DNA of 64,000 nucleotides. Origin: Sneathiellales bacterium. Its GTDB lineage: Bacteria; Pseudomonadota; Alphaproteobacteria; JANQFL01. Positions 9,036 to 21,581 of this stretch are shown here, piece by piece. The translations under genes were made by a program, and so were the position numbers. The first letter of the stretch is position 1. Each line of letters starts with the position of its first letter. The stretch covers positions 1 to 64,000 of the forward strand of contig JANQFL010000036.1 of the NCBI GenBank assembly GCA_028277845.1, read 5' to 3'. The notes beneath the pieces are model-generated. The model had not been told where the DNA came from and ran no database searches. It saw nothing but the letters and a program-made list of their open reading frames with translations.

Positions 9036-9123
9036 GTCGAACCACTGCTCAAATCACACTTACGGCACAAATTAAATTTGTTCGACCTAGCCACATAAAC
9101 GATTGTTTTCAAAAAACAAATTT

Positions 9124-12920
<3,797 letters not shown>

Positions 12921-12946
12921 CGTGAAGGCAGTCCTTTCCGGAGGTC

Positions 12947-13783
12947 TTACAGAATATCGATTTTCTTGAGAACGCGGCTGATCCAGGAACCTTCGTGTTC
13001 CAGCGGCTCCAACTGTTCGCCGGTCAGAAGCACGTAGGAATCCTGATACCACGCGCTGCCGGGGAAGTTGTATCCCAGAACGGCGGCCGCGGTCTGTGCC
13101 TCGTCCTTGACCCCAAGCATCAAGTAGGACTCGGTCAGGCGATGCAGGGCCTCGGGCACGTGCGTGGTTGTCTGAAAGTTCTCGAGCACCCGGCGAAACC
13201 TGTTGATGGCGGCCACATAATTGCCGCGTTGCAGGTAATACCGGCCAATGTCCATTTCCTTGCCGGCCAGATGGTCGCGCGCCAGGTCGATTTTCAGTTT
13301 GGCATCCTTGGCGTATTCGGTGTCCGGGAACCGGTTGACCACCTCACTCAAGGACTTGAGCGCCATTTCCGTATTCTTTTGATCGCGTCGGGCATCGGCG
13401 ATCTGCTCGTAGTAGCTGATGGCGCGCAAATAATAGGCGTATGGCGCGTTGCTGTTGCCCGGATGCAACTCGACGAACCGCTCGGCGGCGAGGATGGCTT
13501 CGTCGTAGCGGTTGCTCTGGTAATAAGCGAACGCCGCCATGACTTGCGCCTTGGTCGCCCAGACCGAATACGGATGCTGGCGTTCCACTTCGTCGAAGTT
13601 CTTTGCCGCGGCCTCGTAGTTTCCGCCAATCAGATAATCCATGGCCTCGTTGTAAAGGTCTTCCACCGGGCGCTCGACATACTCCGGTTCGGAACTGGAG
13701 CAGGCCGCGAGGATGCCAAGGGCAAATAAGACTGTCAGAAGTTTCGTCATGCCGCGTTCGAAGATTGTCTTGTCCGTATCCAT
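12947..13783 (-). CDS. bamD: Outer membrane assembly lipoprotein BamD (up to 278 aa)
   Basis: BamD is the essential lipoprotein of the BAM complex that folds outer-membrane beta-barrels. The signal peptide TKLLTVLFALGILAAC ends in an LAAC lipobox, so the mature protein begins at the Cys. Five TPR-like repeats follow (AMDYLIGGNYEAAAKNF, YYQSNRYDEAILAAERF, YYLQRGNYVAAINRF and others). Two starts are possible: ATG at 13783 or ATG at 13750, the latter giving a more typical lipoprotein signal. Neither has a strong ribosome-binding site. It heads bamD-recN-ligA and is divergent from the HTH gene. Confidence 0.93.
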   Translation of the reverse strand: MDTDKTIFERGMTKLLTVLFALGILAACSSSEPEYVERPVEDLYNEAMDYLIGGNYEAAAKNFDEVERQHPYSVWATKAQVMAAFAYYQSNRYDEAILAAERFVELHPGNSNAPYAYYLRAISYYEQIADARRDQKNTEMALKSLSEVVNRFPDTEYAKDAKLKIDLARDHLAGKEMDIGRYYLQRGNYVAAINRFRRVLENFQTTTHVPEALHRLTESYLMLGVKDEAQTAAAVLGYNFPGSAWYQDSYVLLTGEQLEPLEHEGSWISRVLKKIDIL

Positions 13784-14134
13784 TGCCCACTACCTACAAC
13801 GGCGCACCGGGCCCGTCCACCAGGGAAACCGGCCCCTATCATACGCCTGGGCCAAGCGCAGGCAATGTAAAGCTGATCAGCCGGGCGCGTGCACCACACA
13901 TAAAAGTGACGCTACTCAAGCTTGCAATCAGAGATAATGGGATTTGGAATACTTTGAGTAGCAAGAGTAAGTATGTAATAATTCCGGATGTAGGACGAAC
14001 TGGCCGGAACGGCCGAAAAAAAACCATCGACGCAGGCCTTACAGATCGTACCAATCGGCGCAAACGAGTGTCATTTGTAGCGAAGGGAGTTCAGGAACCG
14101 GGGCGACACGAACAAAACTGGAGAAGGCGAAATC
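13784..14134. promoter_or_regulatory. bamD/HTH divergent intergenic region with a 9-bp inverted repeat
   Basis: This 351-nt spacer separates two divergent genes and holds no further gene that I can see. A perfect inverted repeat GCTACTCAA (13911-13919) / TTGAGTAGC (13954-13962) spans 52 bp. Its right arm supplies a possible -35 TTGAGT (13954-13959) for the HTH gene, with AT-rich -10 TAATAA at 13976-13981 (16-nt spacer). A second short palindrome, GGCCG-gaa-CGGCC, near 14000 is followed by a run of A. The geometry suggests an operator, possibly for the HTH protein itself, but this is inference. Confidence 0.35.
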
Positions 14135-14524
14135 ATGGGCAAACTCGCAAAGCGTGTAGACGATCACGTGGGAGAACGTATTCGCCAAAGGCGCACCATG
14201 CTGGGGCTGACGCAGGAGCATCTGGCGTCCGCACTGAATATCTCCTATCAACAGGTACAGAAATACGAAACCGGCGCCAACCGCGTCAGCGCGGGCCGGT
14301 TATTTGAAATCGCCAAACGTCTGGAAACGGATGTCGCTTATTTCTTCGACGGGGTCGAACCGGACGACGAAAGCAAGCCACTGGCCCATGGCGGCAAGAA
14401 CCGCTCGACCATCGAACTTGTGCGCAACTTCAACGAAATCGGCGATCCGGCGGTCCGCTCGGCGGTGACAGGGTTGTTGAAGAGTCTGGCCAGCCACCCG
14501 GTGGAGCATTTCGCCGAACAATGA
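14135..14524 (+). CDS. XRE-family helix-turn-helix regulator (129 aa)
   Basis: This is a small DNA-binding regulator. The HTH covers about residues 12-66: GERIRQRRTMLGLTQEHLASALNI, then SYQQVQKYETGANRVSAGRL as the recognition helix region, ending ETDVAYFF. The C-terminal half (residues 70-129) is short and probably serves for oligomerisation. GGAGAAGG precedes the ATG by 7 nt. It lies on the opposite strand inside the division/envelope cluster, between lpxC and bamD, so it is a candidate local regulator. The target is unknown. Confidence 0.9.
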   Translation: MGKLAKRVDDHVGERIRQRRTMLGLTQEHLASALNISYQQVQKYETGANRVSAGRLFEIAKRLETDVAYFFDGVEPDDESKPLAHGGKNRSTIELVRNFNEIGDPAVRSAVTGLLKSLASHPVEHFAEQ

Positions 14525-14618
14525 CCACGGCCGTCGTAAAGGCCGGCGGCAACAGGTTCAAACTAGCGGCAACAACGCTAGCGTCGGTACCGAATATGAC
14601 CGATGAAAGGTGGTAGGA

Positions 14619-15530
14619 TCAGGCTGTCGCCGCAGTCGCCATCGCCGGTTCGCCGGCAAACTGATCCGGGCCGTGCTCGCTGTAGCACCACGCCGTCTCA
14701 TCCTCGAACAAAGCACATAGCAGCGCGTTGTTCATGGCGTGGCCGGACCGCTCGCCGGTAAAGTGCCCGATGATGGGCGCACCGGACAGATACAGATCCC
14801 CGATCGAGTCCAGAATTTTATGACGGACGAATTCATTGCCGTAACGCAAGCCGTCTTCGTTCAGGATCTTGTTGTTGTCGACGATCACCACATTGTCGAG
14901 CGAGCCGCCGCGGGCCAAACCCAGCTGGCGCAGCTTGTCGACCTCGGAGATAAATCCGAACGTGCGGGCGCGGGCAACCTCGGCCTTGAAGACACCGTCT
15001 TGCATGTCGAGAAAATAGCTTTGCTTGGCCACGACTTCGTTGTCGAAATCGATGGAGAAGCTGACCGAAAATCCTTCCGACGGTACCAGCGATGCGGATT
15101 TGTCGGTGCCGCCGACCTTGACCGGCTTCAACACCTTGATCCAACGCTTCGCCGCATCCTGCTCAACCAGGTCGGCGCACTCGATGAGGAAAACGAACGG
15201 CGCCGAACTGCCATCCATGACCGGAACCTCGGGGCCGTCCAGTTCCACCAGGACATTGTCGACGCCGCAACCGGCAAACGCCGCCATGAGGTGCTCGATG
15301 GTGGCCACCTTGCAACCGTCCTGGCCGATGGTGGTGCACAGTGTCGTATCGCTGACCGTATCGAAGCGGGCGGGAATGGGATCGGATCCCGGGACGTCGG
15401 TCCGCAGGAAACGAACACCTGTGCCCGGGTCCGCAGGGCGCAGAGTCATGTTGATCTTGGCACCGCTATGCAGGCCGATGCCGACGCAATGGATGCTGTT
15501 ACCGAGTGTTTTCTGGCTTGAAATACTCAA
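14619..15530 (-). CDS. lpxC: UDP-3-O-acyl-N-acetylglucosamine deacetylase LpxC (303 aa)
   Basis: LpxC catalyses the committed step of lipid A synthesis, a zinc-dependent deacetylation in the cytoplasm. Family motifs are GIGLHSG near the N terminus, TIEHLMAAFAGCGVDN (zinc His), MDGSSAPFVFLI, and FVRHKILDSIGDLYLSG with the second zinc His and Asp; GHFTGERSGHAMNN carries a catalytic His. The length is standard. It is separated from ftsZ by 240 nt containing a terminator-like hairpin, so it probably has its own promoter. It is tail-to-tail with the HTH gene. Confidence 0.97.
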   Translation of the reverse strand: MSISSQKTLGNSIHCVGIGLHSGAKINMTLRPADPGTGVRFLRTDVPGSDPIPARFDTVSDTTLCTTIGQDGCKVATIEHLMAAFAGCGVDNVLVELDGPEVPVMDGSSAPFVFLIECADLVEQDAAKRWIKVLKPVKVGGTDKSASLVPSEGFSVSFSIDFDNEVVAKQSYFLDMQDGVFKAEVARARTFGFISEVDKLRQLGLARGGSLDNVVIVDNNKILNEDGLRYGNEFVRHKILDSIGDLYLSGAPIIGHFTGERSGHAMNNALLCALFEDETAWCYSEHGPDQFAGEPAMATAATA

Positions 15531-15710
15531 ATCGCCAATCGACGAATGTCGTCCCCTGTGAATGCCCTCTCGAAGCTGAAACCGCTTGGGTCCAGTTCGC
15601 CGGAAAATTGAATAAAATCTTTAACCGTAATTCCTTACGCAGGGAGATTTAGCAAGACGCCGAATCGGACACAAATCAATGATTGTTACATAATGTTTCC
15701 GGTAGAAAAT

Positions 15711-15753
15711 CCGTAAGTCCCTGAGAACGCAGTAGATTCCCAGGGACTTACGG
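15711..15753 (-). terminator. Rho-independent terminator of ftsZ
   Basis: A perfect 13-bp inverted repeat, CCGTAAGTCCCTG (15711-15723) / CAGGGACTTACGG (15741-15753), with a 17-nt loop, starts 17 nt after the ftsZ stop codon. On the minus strand the stem is followed by ATTTTC, a short U-rich tail. It would end the dcw transcript before lpxC. Confidence 0.75.
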
Positions 15754-15770
15754 CCAGTCGGAGAGCAGCG

Positions 15771-17390
15771 TCAGTTGGCCTGCCGGCGCAGGAAAGCAGG
15801 GATATCGAGCAGATCATCCTCTACTTTTTCGGGATTCACCGGCACGGAAGCCTCTTCCATCCCGGTCGACGTCAAGGTCGGCTCGACCCGATCCGCCTGA
15901 GGCTGCACCGGTTGAGAGACGAAACTCTGTTTATTTTCAACAGGTTGCACTTCTTCCTCTTTTTCCTGACGAGACCATGCACCACCGGTTACACGCTCGA
16001 ACAGGCTGACCGAGCGGTAGCGCTTCTTGCTGCCTGTATCCGCTTCGGGGTTGGCCTGAACCGTCGGCTGAGGCGCCGGTTGGGCGGCAGGCTGCACCAC
16101 AGGTTCAGATGCCAGAATCGGCGCCCGGTGTGCCCGGGGCTCCATCGGCTGGGGTGCAACAAAACCCATATTTTCCGCACCAACCGCCTTTTTCGGTGCC
16201 TCGGCCATCACGTGCTCCTCGGATTCAAACGCCTGCGCCACCGGGGCCTGCTCGGCCTGGGCGGTATTGGCCGACGTCGGCACACCGGCCGAAACCACGT
16301 CCAGATACGGACGGGTTGCCACGTCCGGCATGGAACCGCCATCGTCCTCCGACGTGCCCAGCGACTCGGGCCGGGTGGTCAGACCGGAGGTCACCAGGGA
16401 CAGCGGTTTGGGCTGGATGGCTTCCTCCACATCGATGCCGGTGGCAACCACGGACACCCGCATGCTTCCGGCCAGGCTTTCCTCGAAGGTCGAGCCGACG
16501 ATGATGTTGGCATCGGGGTCGACCTCGTTGCGGATGCGGTTGGCGGCTTCATCCACCTCGAACAGCGTCAAGTCCATGCCGCCGGTGATATTGATCAGAA
16601 CGCCGCGGGCACCCTTCATAGACACATCGTCCAGCAGGGGGTTGGAGATGGCGGCCTCGGCGGCCTCGATGGCGCGCTTTTCGCCTTCCGCCTCGCCGGT
16701 GCCCATCATGGCCTTGCCCATTTCGCTCATCACCGTCTTGACGTCGGCGAAGTCGAGATTGATGAGGCCCGGCATGACCATCAAATCGGTCACACCACGC
16801 ACACCGGAATGCAGCACGTCGTCGGCCATGTTGAAGGCATCGGCGAACGTGGTTTTCTCGTTGGCGATGCGGAACAGGTTCTGGTTGGGAATGATGATCA
16901 GCGTGTCGACCACCTTTTGCAGTTCTTCGATGCCCGCTTCCGCCATGGTCATGCGGTGGGTGCCTTCGAACTGGAACGGTTTGGTCACGACACCGACCGT
17001 CAGAATGCCCATGTCCCGTGCCGCCCGGGCGATGACCGGGGCTCCGCCCGTGCCCGTGCCGCCGCCCATGCCGGCGGTGATGAACGCCATGTGGCAGCCA
17101 TGGAATTCCTGCACGATGGTTTCGATGGCTTCTTCCGCCGCCGCGCGGCCGACGTCCGGACGCGACCCTGCGCCGAGGCCCTGGGTAATGTTGACGCCCA
17201 ACTGCAGGCGCCGGTCGCAGCGGGAATTGGCCAGCGCCTGGGCGTCCGTATTGGCGACCAGGAATTCGACCCCTTCCAACTGCGAGGCAATCATGTTGTT
17301 GACCGCGTTGCCACCGGCGCCGCCGACGCCGATCACGACGATCCTTGGTTTCAACTCTGTGGTAGGCGGTACGCTAAGATTGATGCTCAT
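15771..17390 (-). CDS. ftsZ: Cell division protein FtsZ (539 aa)
   Basis: FtsZ is the tubulin-like GTPase that forms the Z ring. The GTP-binding domain begins at about residue 15 ([17 protein letters not shown]), the tubulin signature [12 protein letters not shown] is near residue 107, and the T7-loop region contains [11 protein letters not shown]. After about residue 325 there is a ~200-residue Pro/Gln/Glu-rich linker, longer than in enterobacteria but typical of alphaproteobacteria. The conserved C-terminal peptide [11 protein letters not shown], which binds FtsA and other partners, ends the protein. GGAG precedes the ATG. It is last in the coupled dcw run and ends in a strong hairpin. Confidence 0.98.
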   Translation of the reverse strand: MSINLSVPPTTELKPRIVVIGVGGAGGNAVNNMIASQLEGVEFLVANTDAQALANSRCDRRLQLGVNITQGLGAGSRPDVGRAAAEEAIETIVQEFHGCHMAFITAGMGGGTGTGGAPVIARAARDMGILTVGVVTKPFQFEGTHRMTMAEAGIEELQKVVDTLIIIPNQNLFRIANEKTTFADAFNMADDVLHSGVRGVTDLMVMPGLINLDFADVKTVMSEMGKAMMGTGEAEGEKRAIEAAEAAISNPLLDDVSMKGARGVLINITGGMDLTLFEVDEAANRIRNEVDPDANIIVGSTFEESLAGSMRVSVVATGIDVEEAIQPKPLSLVTSGLTTRPESLGTSEDDGGSMPDVATRPYLDVVSAGVPTSANTAQAEQAPVAQAFESEEHVMAEAPKKAVGAENMGFVAPQPMEPRAHRAPILASEPVVQPAAQPAPQPTVQANPEADTGSKKRYRSVSLFERVTGGAWSRQEKEEEVQPVENKQSFVSQPVQPQADRVEPTLTSTGMEEASVPVNPEKVEDDLLDIPAFLRRQAN

Positions 17391-17430
17391 AGCTATTTCT
17401 CCGACTGGTTAGCTGCTTTGACCTTCACGC

Positions 17431-17490
17431 CTCTCCCGGTATGTGTACCGGCGCCGCCTGCCCGGTACGGTTCCCTTCGGCCTGGGAGAG
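17431..17490 (-). promoter_or_regulatory. Nested stem-loop in the ftsA-ftsZ spacer
   Basis: Two nested perfect inverted repeats lie between ftsA and ftsZ: an outer CTCTCCC (17431-17437) / GGGAGAG (17484-17490) and an inner GTACCGG (17445-17451) / CCGGTAC (17462-17468) with a 10-nt loop. The structure ends 40 nt before the ftsZ ATG and leaves the ribosome-binding site free. There is no T-run, so it is not a simple terminator; a processing or translation-control element is more likely. Confidence 0.45.
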
Positions 17491-17508
17491 TGGCCGAGGG
17501 AATTGAGA

Positions 17509-18750
17509 TCAAAAATTCGACATGAACCAACGGCCGAACCGGGTGAAGCGGCCACCCTGTTCGGCCTGGCTCGTGGTTGCGAGTTCGGTTAGCGCCGGGC
17601 GTTCCCGTGCCGCCCAGATCAACAATCCGGCACATGTGGAAAACGCCGGCCCACCCGTGGCGTCGGCCAGTCCGGCAATGCGTAGCGGCCTGCCGACACG
17701 GACCTGCTTGTCCAGGACCCGCGCGGCCAACTCCCGCGCGCCTTGCAGTTGGCTGGCACCGCCGGACAACACCAGGCGTTTGCCGACGGCCTTGTCCAAC
17801 CCGGCCACCTCGAGGCGGCCGCGTACCAGCTCGAAAATCTCCTCCACACGCGGCTGGATGATGCCGACCAGGAGCGAACGGGGAATGTGGTTGGCGGAAT
17901 CGGGATCGTTCTCGCCGACCAGCGGCACGTCGAGCATTTCGGTCTCGTCGGACGGGCTGGCGATGGCCGAGCCATAAAGATTTTTCAGGCGCTCCGCCTT
18001 GGCCACCGGGGTCGACAATCCCCGGGCGATATCGTTGGTGACATGGCTGCCGCCGACCGGCACGAAATCGGTGAAAATCAGGCTGCCGTCGTAGAACACG
18101 GCGATGGATGTCGTGCCGCCGCCCATCTCGACATGGGTGACCCCCAGATCGACCTCGTCCTCGACCAGTGTCGCCAGGCCCGAGGCGTAAGGTGACACGG
18201 CCATGCCGGCGATTTCCAGATGACAGCGCTCGACGGCCAGACGCAGATTACGCACTGGCCCGTTGGCCGCCGTCACCACATGCATGTCGACTCCGAGACG
18301 TTCGCCGAACATCCCGCGCGGATCGCGGATCCCGCGGTTACCGTCGATCGTGTAGCCGACGGGAATGGAGTGGATGACCTGGCGCTCGCCCGGTTCGGAG
18401 CGCGCTGCGCCCTGTTCCAGTACCCGCCGGATATCGCGCTCGCCGATTTCATGGCCGGCCAGGGCGACTTCCACTCCGACGGTGTGAGAACTGGGATGAC
18501 CGCACGACAGGTTGACATAAACCTCGCGGATGGTTTCCCCCGCCATGCGCTCGGCCGTATCGACGGCGGCGCGTATGGCTTCTTCCGCGGCCTCCATATT
18601 GACGATGGCACCGCCCCGCATGCCTTGCGACACCTGATGGCCGATGCCCAGCACGCGCATACCGCTTGCCTCGTTGCGCGCCACGAAGCACGCAACCTTC
18701 GTCGTCCCCACATCGAGGGCGGCCATCACGCTGGACCGACCTACCGCCAT
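17509..18750 (-). CDS. ftsA: Cell division protein FtsA (413 aa)
   Basis: FtsA is the actin-like ATPase that tethers FtsZ to the membrane and recruits later division proteins. Features are the phosphate-1 motif ALDVGTTKVACFV at residues 10-22, the 1C subdomain after it, THVEMGGGTTSIAVF as phosphate-2, and LVLSGGASQLQGARELA as the adenosine motif. The C terminus, FTRFGRWFMSNF, is an amphipathic helix that fits the membrane-targeting sequence. The length is normal. Confidence 0.97.
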   Translation of the reverse strand: MAVGRSSVMAALDVGTTKVACFVARNEASGMRVLGIGHQVSQGMRGGAIVNMEAAEEAIRAAVDTAERMAGETIREVYVNLSCGHPSSHTVGVEVALAGHEIGERDIRRVLEQGAARSEPGERQVIHSIPVGYTIDGNRGIRDPRGMFGERLGVDMHVVTAANGPVRNLRLAVERCHLEIAGMAVSPYASGLATLVEDEVDLGVTHVEMGGGTTSIAVFYDGSLIFTDFVPVGGSHVTNDIARGLSTPVAKAERLKNLYGSAIASPSDETEMLDVPLVGENDPDSANHIPRSLLVGIIQPRVEEIFELVRGRLEVAGLDKAVGKRLVLSGGASQLQGARELAARVLDKQVRVGRPLRIAGLADATGGPAFSTCAGLLIWAARERPALTELATTSQAEQGGRFTRFGRWFMSNF

Positions 18751-18826
18751 GATTTCATCCCCTCACTCAACGTCACTGTGCTTGCCCCATGCCCTCGCTG
18801 GATATCTCTCGCCCCGCCTGCCGGCA

Positions 18827-19747
18827 TTACGTATCGCGCCCCGGATCGCGCCGCCGCTGTGCGGCGTCCTTGGTTAGCCGGACGATCAACCGGTCATCGA
18901 TGCGCATGTCGACGAGTTTCAGGTCGCGCGACAAAATCCGGTAGTTCAACTCAAGCGCCGCCAATTGCCGCCATGCCGCCTGCACATTCTTCTCGGGAAG
19001 CCGGATATCGATACCGTTGTCCATGCGCACATTCCACCGCCGCCCGCGAACCAAAGTGACTGCCGCCACCCGTGGCGCCAGCAAAGTCTCGCTGTTGATG
19101 ACGCCCAGAATGCGCTGGGCCCGTTCCGCGGCCCCATCGCCCACGACTTTGGGCAAATGCCTGAACTCGCGCGCATTGCGGCTTGAAACGACATGGCCGC
19201 TCCTATCGATGATCACGGTCTTGCCTTGATGTTGCCAAAGGGCAAAGGGACGGCGCTCGACAATTTCGATGTGAATGGTGTCGGGCAATGCACGCTTGAC
19301 CGCGGCGGTTTCGACCCAGGCCAATTGCGCGATACGTTGCCGTGCCTGCTCCGGATCGAACGCCAGCATGGAATCACCCCGATCCGCGCCAAGAGCGGCG
19401 AGCAGGTCCGGAACGGATGTCTGCCTGCGTCCCGTGACGGTGACTTCCTGAACGGTGAGGCCCAAGGTCTTCGCCGTGTCCAATACGGACTGGTCCACGG
19501 CGTGCCGTGCCCGGTCGGCGTATCCCGCATCCCAGGCCCAATACGACGCGCCCGAAACACCGGCCAGCAGGGCTATGCCGCACAGCGTCACGAGGGCCGG
19601 GCGCGCCCAAGTCGGCAAGGGCTTACGCCGGCTCTTGCCGGCACCGGATCTGGCCGCTTTCTTTTTCGACTTCGCCGGCGCTGCCTTTCTGGTGATCTTG
19701 ACCGGCGGCACCAGCCGATCGGAGGCGGATGCACTTAGCGGTCGCAT
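18827..19747 (-). CDS. ftsQ: Cell division protein FtsQ (306 aa)
   Basis: FtsQ is the bitopic scaffold that recruits FtsB and FtsL to the divisome. A Lys/Arg/Ala-rich cytoplasmic N terminus (about 50 residues) leads to one membrane span (PALVTLCGIALLAGVSGASYWAW). A periplasmic POTRA domain follows (VQEVTVTGRRQTSVPDLLAALG) and then the beta domain. SMLAFDPEQARQRIAQLAWV is the typical end of POTRA. Its start overlaps the ddl 3' end by 13 nt. Confidence 0.95.
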   Translation of the reverse strand: MRPLSASASDRLVPPVKITRKAAPAKSKKKAARSGAGKSRRKPLPTWARPALVTLCGIALLAGVSGASYWAWDAGYADRARHAVDQSVLDTAKTLGLTVQEVTVTGRRQTSVPDLLAALGADRGDSMLAFDPEQARQRIAQLAWVETAAVKRALPDTIHIEIVERRPFALWQHQGKTVIIDRSGHVVSSRNAREFRHLPKVVGDGAAERAQRILGVINSETLLAPRVAAVTLVRGRRWNVRMDNGIDIRLPEKNVQAAWRQLAALELNYRILSRDLKLVDMRIDDRLIVRLTKDAAQRRRDPGRDT

Positions 19748-20649
19748 GACGCATCCTCCACCATCCAGGTTACGAGCTCGGTGAAATCGATGCCTTCATG
19801 GGCGGCGATTTCCGGCACCAGCGACAAAGGCGTCATGCCCGGCTGGGTATTGGTCTCCAGCACGTAAAACTCGCCATCGCCGTCGCCGGTGTCGTCGAAA
19901 CGAAGGTCCGCCCGGCTGACACCCCGGCAACCCAGTGTTTGGTGAATCAGCAGCCCGAGGCGCAAGGCTTCTTCGTAGGCTTCGTCGCTGATCGGCGCCG
20001 GCATCAAGTGCCGCGCCTTGTCGTCGGTGTATTTCGCTTCGTAATCGTAAAAACGGCCGAGCGGCCGGATTTCGATGGCGCCCAGTGCCCTGTCACCCAT
20101 GACGGCGACCTGGATTTCCTTACCCGGAATGTACCGCTCGACCAGAACCTGGTCGCCGAACGTCCAGGACATGTCGTCCTCGAAGCGGAAATTGTCCCCT
20201 TCGAACACCAGCCGCACACCCACGCTGGAGCCCTCGTTGATGGGCTTGATGACATAAGGCGGTTCGAAACCTTCGCCGTCTATCAACTGCTTGCGGGTCA
20301 GAACCTTGCCTTCGGCGCAGGTCATGCCGGCAGCTTCGAACAGCGATCGCGCGACCGGCTTGTCCATGGCCAGCGCGGAGGCAAGCACGCCCGAGTGGGT
20401 GTAGGGGATCTGCATGATTTCCAGCAATCCCTGGATCACGCCGTCTTCGCCGAAGCGGCCGTGCAGCGCGTTGAACGCCACGTCCGGCTTGACGTCCGCC
20501 AATGTCAGCGCCACCGATCTGTCCACATCGACCGGAACGGCATCGAACCCGGCGTCGCTCAGCGCCTTGGTGACGGCGTTGCCGCTGACGAGCGAGACCT
20601 CGCGCTCGGCGGACCATCCTCCCATCAACACGGCAATCCGGCGGCTCAT
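19735..20649 (-). CDS. ddl: D-alanine--D-alanine ligase (304 aa)
   Basis: Ddl makes D-Ala-D-Ala for the peptidoglycan stem peptide in the cytosol. The ATP-grasp fold shows VLMGGWSAEREVSL at the N terminus, NALHGRFGEDGVIQG, KPINEGSSVGV for the omega loop region, and LETNTQPGMTPLSLVPE for the metal site. The length is typical of DdlB. The ATG at 20649 overlaps the murB stop by 4 nt; a longer frame upstream is the shadow of murB. Confidence 0.96.
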   Translation of the reverse strand: MSRRIAVLMGGWSAEREVSLVSGNAVTKALSDAGFDAVPVDVDRSVALTLADVKPDVAFNALHGRFGEDGVIQGLLEIMQIPYTHSGVLASALAMDKPVARSLFEAAGMTCAEGKVLTRKQLIDGEGFEPPYVIKPINEGSSVGVRLVFEGDNFRFEDDMSWTFGDQVLVERYIPGKEIQVAVMGDRALGAIEIRPLGRFYDYEAKYTDDKARHLMPAPISDEAYEEALRLGLLIHQTLGCRGVSRADLRFDDTGDGDGEFYVLETNTQPGMTPLSLVPEIAAHEGIDFTELVTWMVEDASCDR

Positions 20650-21581
20650 CGCACACCTCCACCGTTGCCGTTGTTGCCGATGCGGCGGATTTCCCACTCC
20701 AATTCGATGCCGGTCTCTGCGGCGACCCGTCGGCGCACTTCCTCGCCCAGGGACTCGATGTCCGTCGCGGTCGCCGTGCCGGTATTGACCAGGAAGTTGC
20801 AATGCTGTTCCGACACCATGGCACCGCCGATACGCAGCCCCCGGCACCCGGCCTTGTCGATGAGTTTCCAGGCGCTCTCGCCGGCCGGGTTCTTGAACGT
20901 GGAGCCGCCCGTACGCGTGCGGATCGGTTGGCTCGATTCCCGTGCTTCGCTGATTTCCGTCATGCGAGCCGCAATCTCCCGCGGGGTGCCTTTGCGCCCA
21001 CGCAAAGACGCGGATACGAAAATCCAATCGGCGGGCACCGCACTGCGCCGGTAGGAAAAACCCAACTCCTGAACGGTCAGGATGTGCAGATTGCCGGCCA
21101 TGTCGAGCGCTTCGGCGTCGACCACCACATCCTTCATTTCACGGCCATAGGCACCGGCGTTCATGCGCAGGGCGCCACCGATCGTACCCGGCACGCCACG
21201 CAGAAACTCCAGTCCGGCGATACCGGCGTCGCGGCATGTCAGCGCGACGTTGACATCCAATGCCGATGCACCGGCGCGGACGGAATAGCCATCCACCTCG
21301 ATACCCGCGAACCCGCGGCCCAGCCGAATCACGACGCCGTCGATACCGCCATCACGCACCAGCAGGTTGGACCCGACACCGATCACCTGGACCGGCACGT
21401 CCGACGGGCAATCCTGCAGGAACAGCTGCAGATCGGCCTTGTCCGCGGGACGGAACACGACTTCCGCCGGTCCGCCGACGCGGAACCACGTGACGTTCGA
21501 CAACGGGACGTTTTCGCTGTACCGGCCACGAACGGCGGGCAACCGGTCGAGCAGACGGGGCTGAACGGTTGCGGCCATCAT
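20646..21581 (-). CDS. murB: UDP-N-acetylenolpyruvoylglucosamine reductase MurB (311 aa)
   Basis: MurB is the FAD/NADPH enzyme that reduces enolpyruvyl-UDP-GlcNAc to UDP-MurNAc. FAD motifs are visible: [29 protein letters not shown] and the Gly-rich [18 protein letters not shown]. The catalytic Ser lies in the [11 protein letters not shown] segment and a Glu near the C terminus ([13 protein letters not shown]) matches the active-site acid. It is the type II form, without the E. coli-type extra domain. The start overlaps the murC stop by 4 nt. Confidence 0.96.
   Translation of the reverse strand: MMAATVQPRLLDRLPAVRGRYSENVPLSNVTWFRVGGPAEVVFRPADKADLQLFLQDCPSDVPVQVIGVGSNLLVRDGGIDGVVIRLGRGFAGIEVDGYSVRAGASALDVNVALTCRDAGIAGLEFLRGVPGTIGGALRMNAGAYGREMKDVVVDAEALDMAGNLHILTVQELGFSYRRSAVPADWIFVSASLRGRKGTPREIAARMTEISEARESSQPIRTRTGGSTFKNPAGESAWKLIDKAGCRGLRIGGAMVSEQHCNFLVNTGTATATDIESLGEEVRRRVAAETGIELEWEIRRIGNNGNGGGVR

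Noticed and set aside
14563-14581. CTAGCG/CGCTAG hairpin between the HTH gene and lpxC
   Set aside because: Only six base pairs and no T-run on either strand, so it was not called a terminator.
15912-17525. Long open frame antisense to ftsZ, and many similar ones across the dcw cluster
   Set aside because: His/Gly/Arg-rich translations typical of the opposite strand of GC-rich genes; they lie entirely over well-identified genes.
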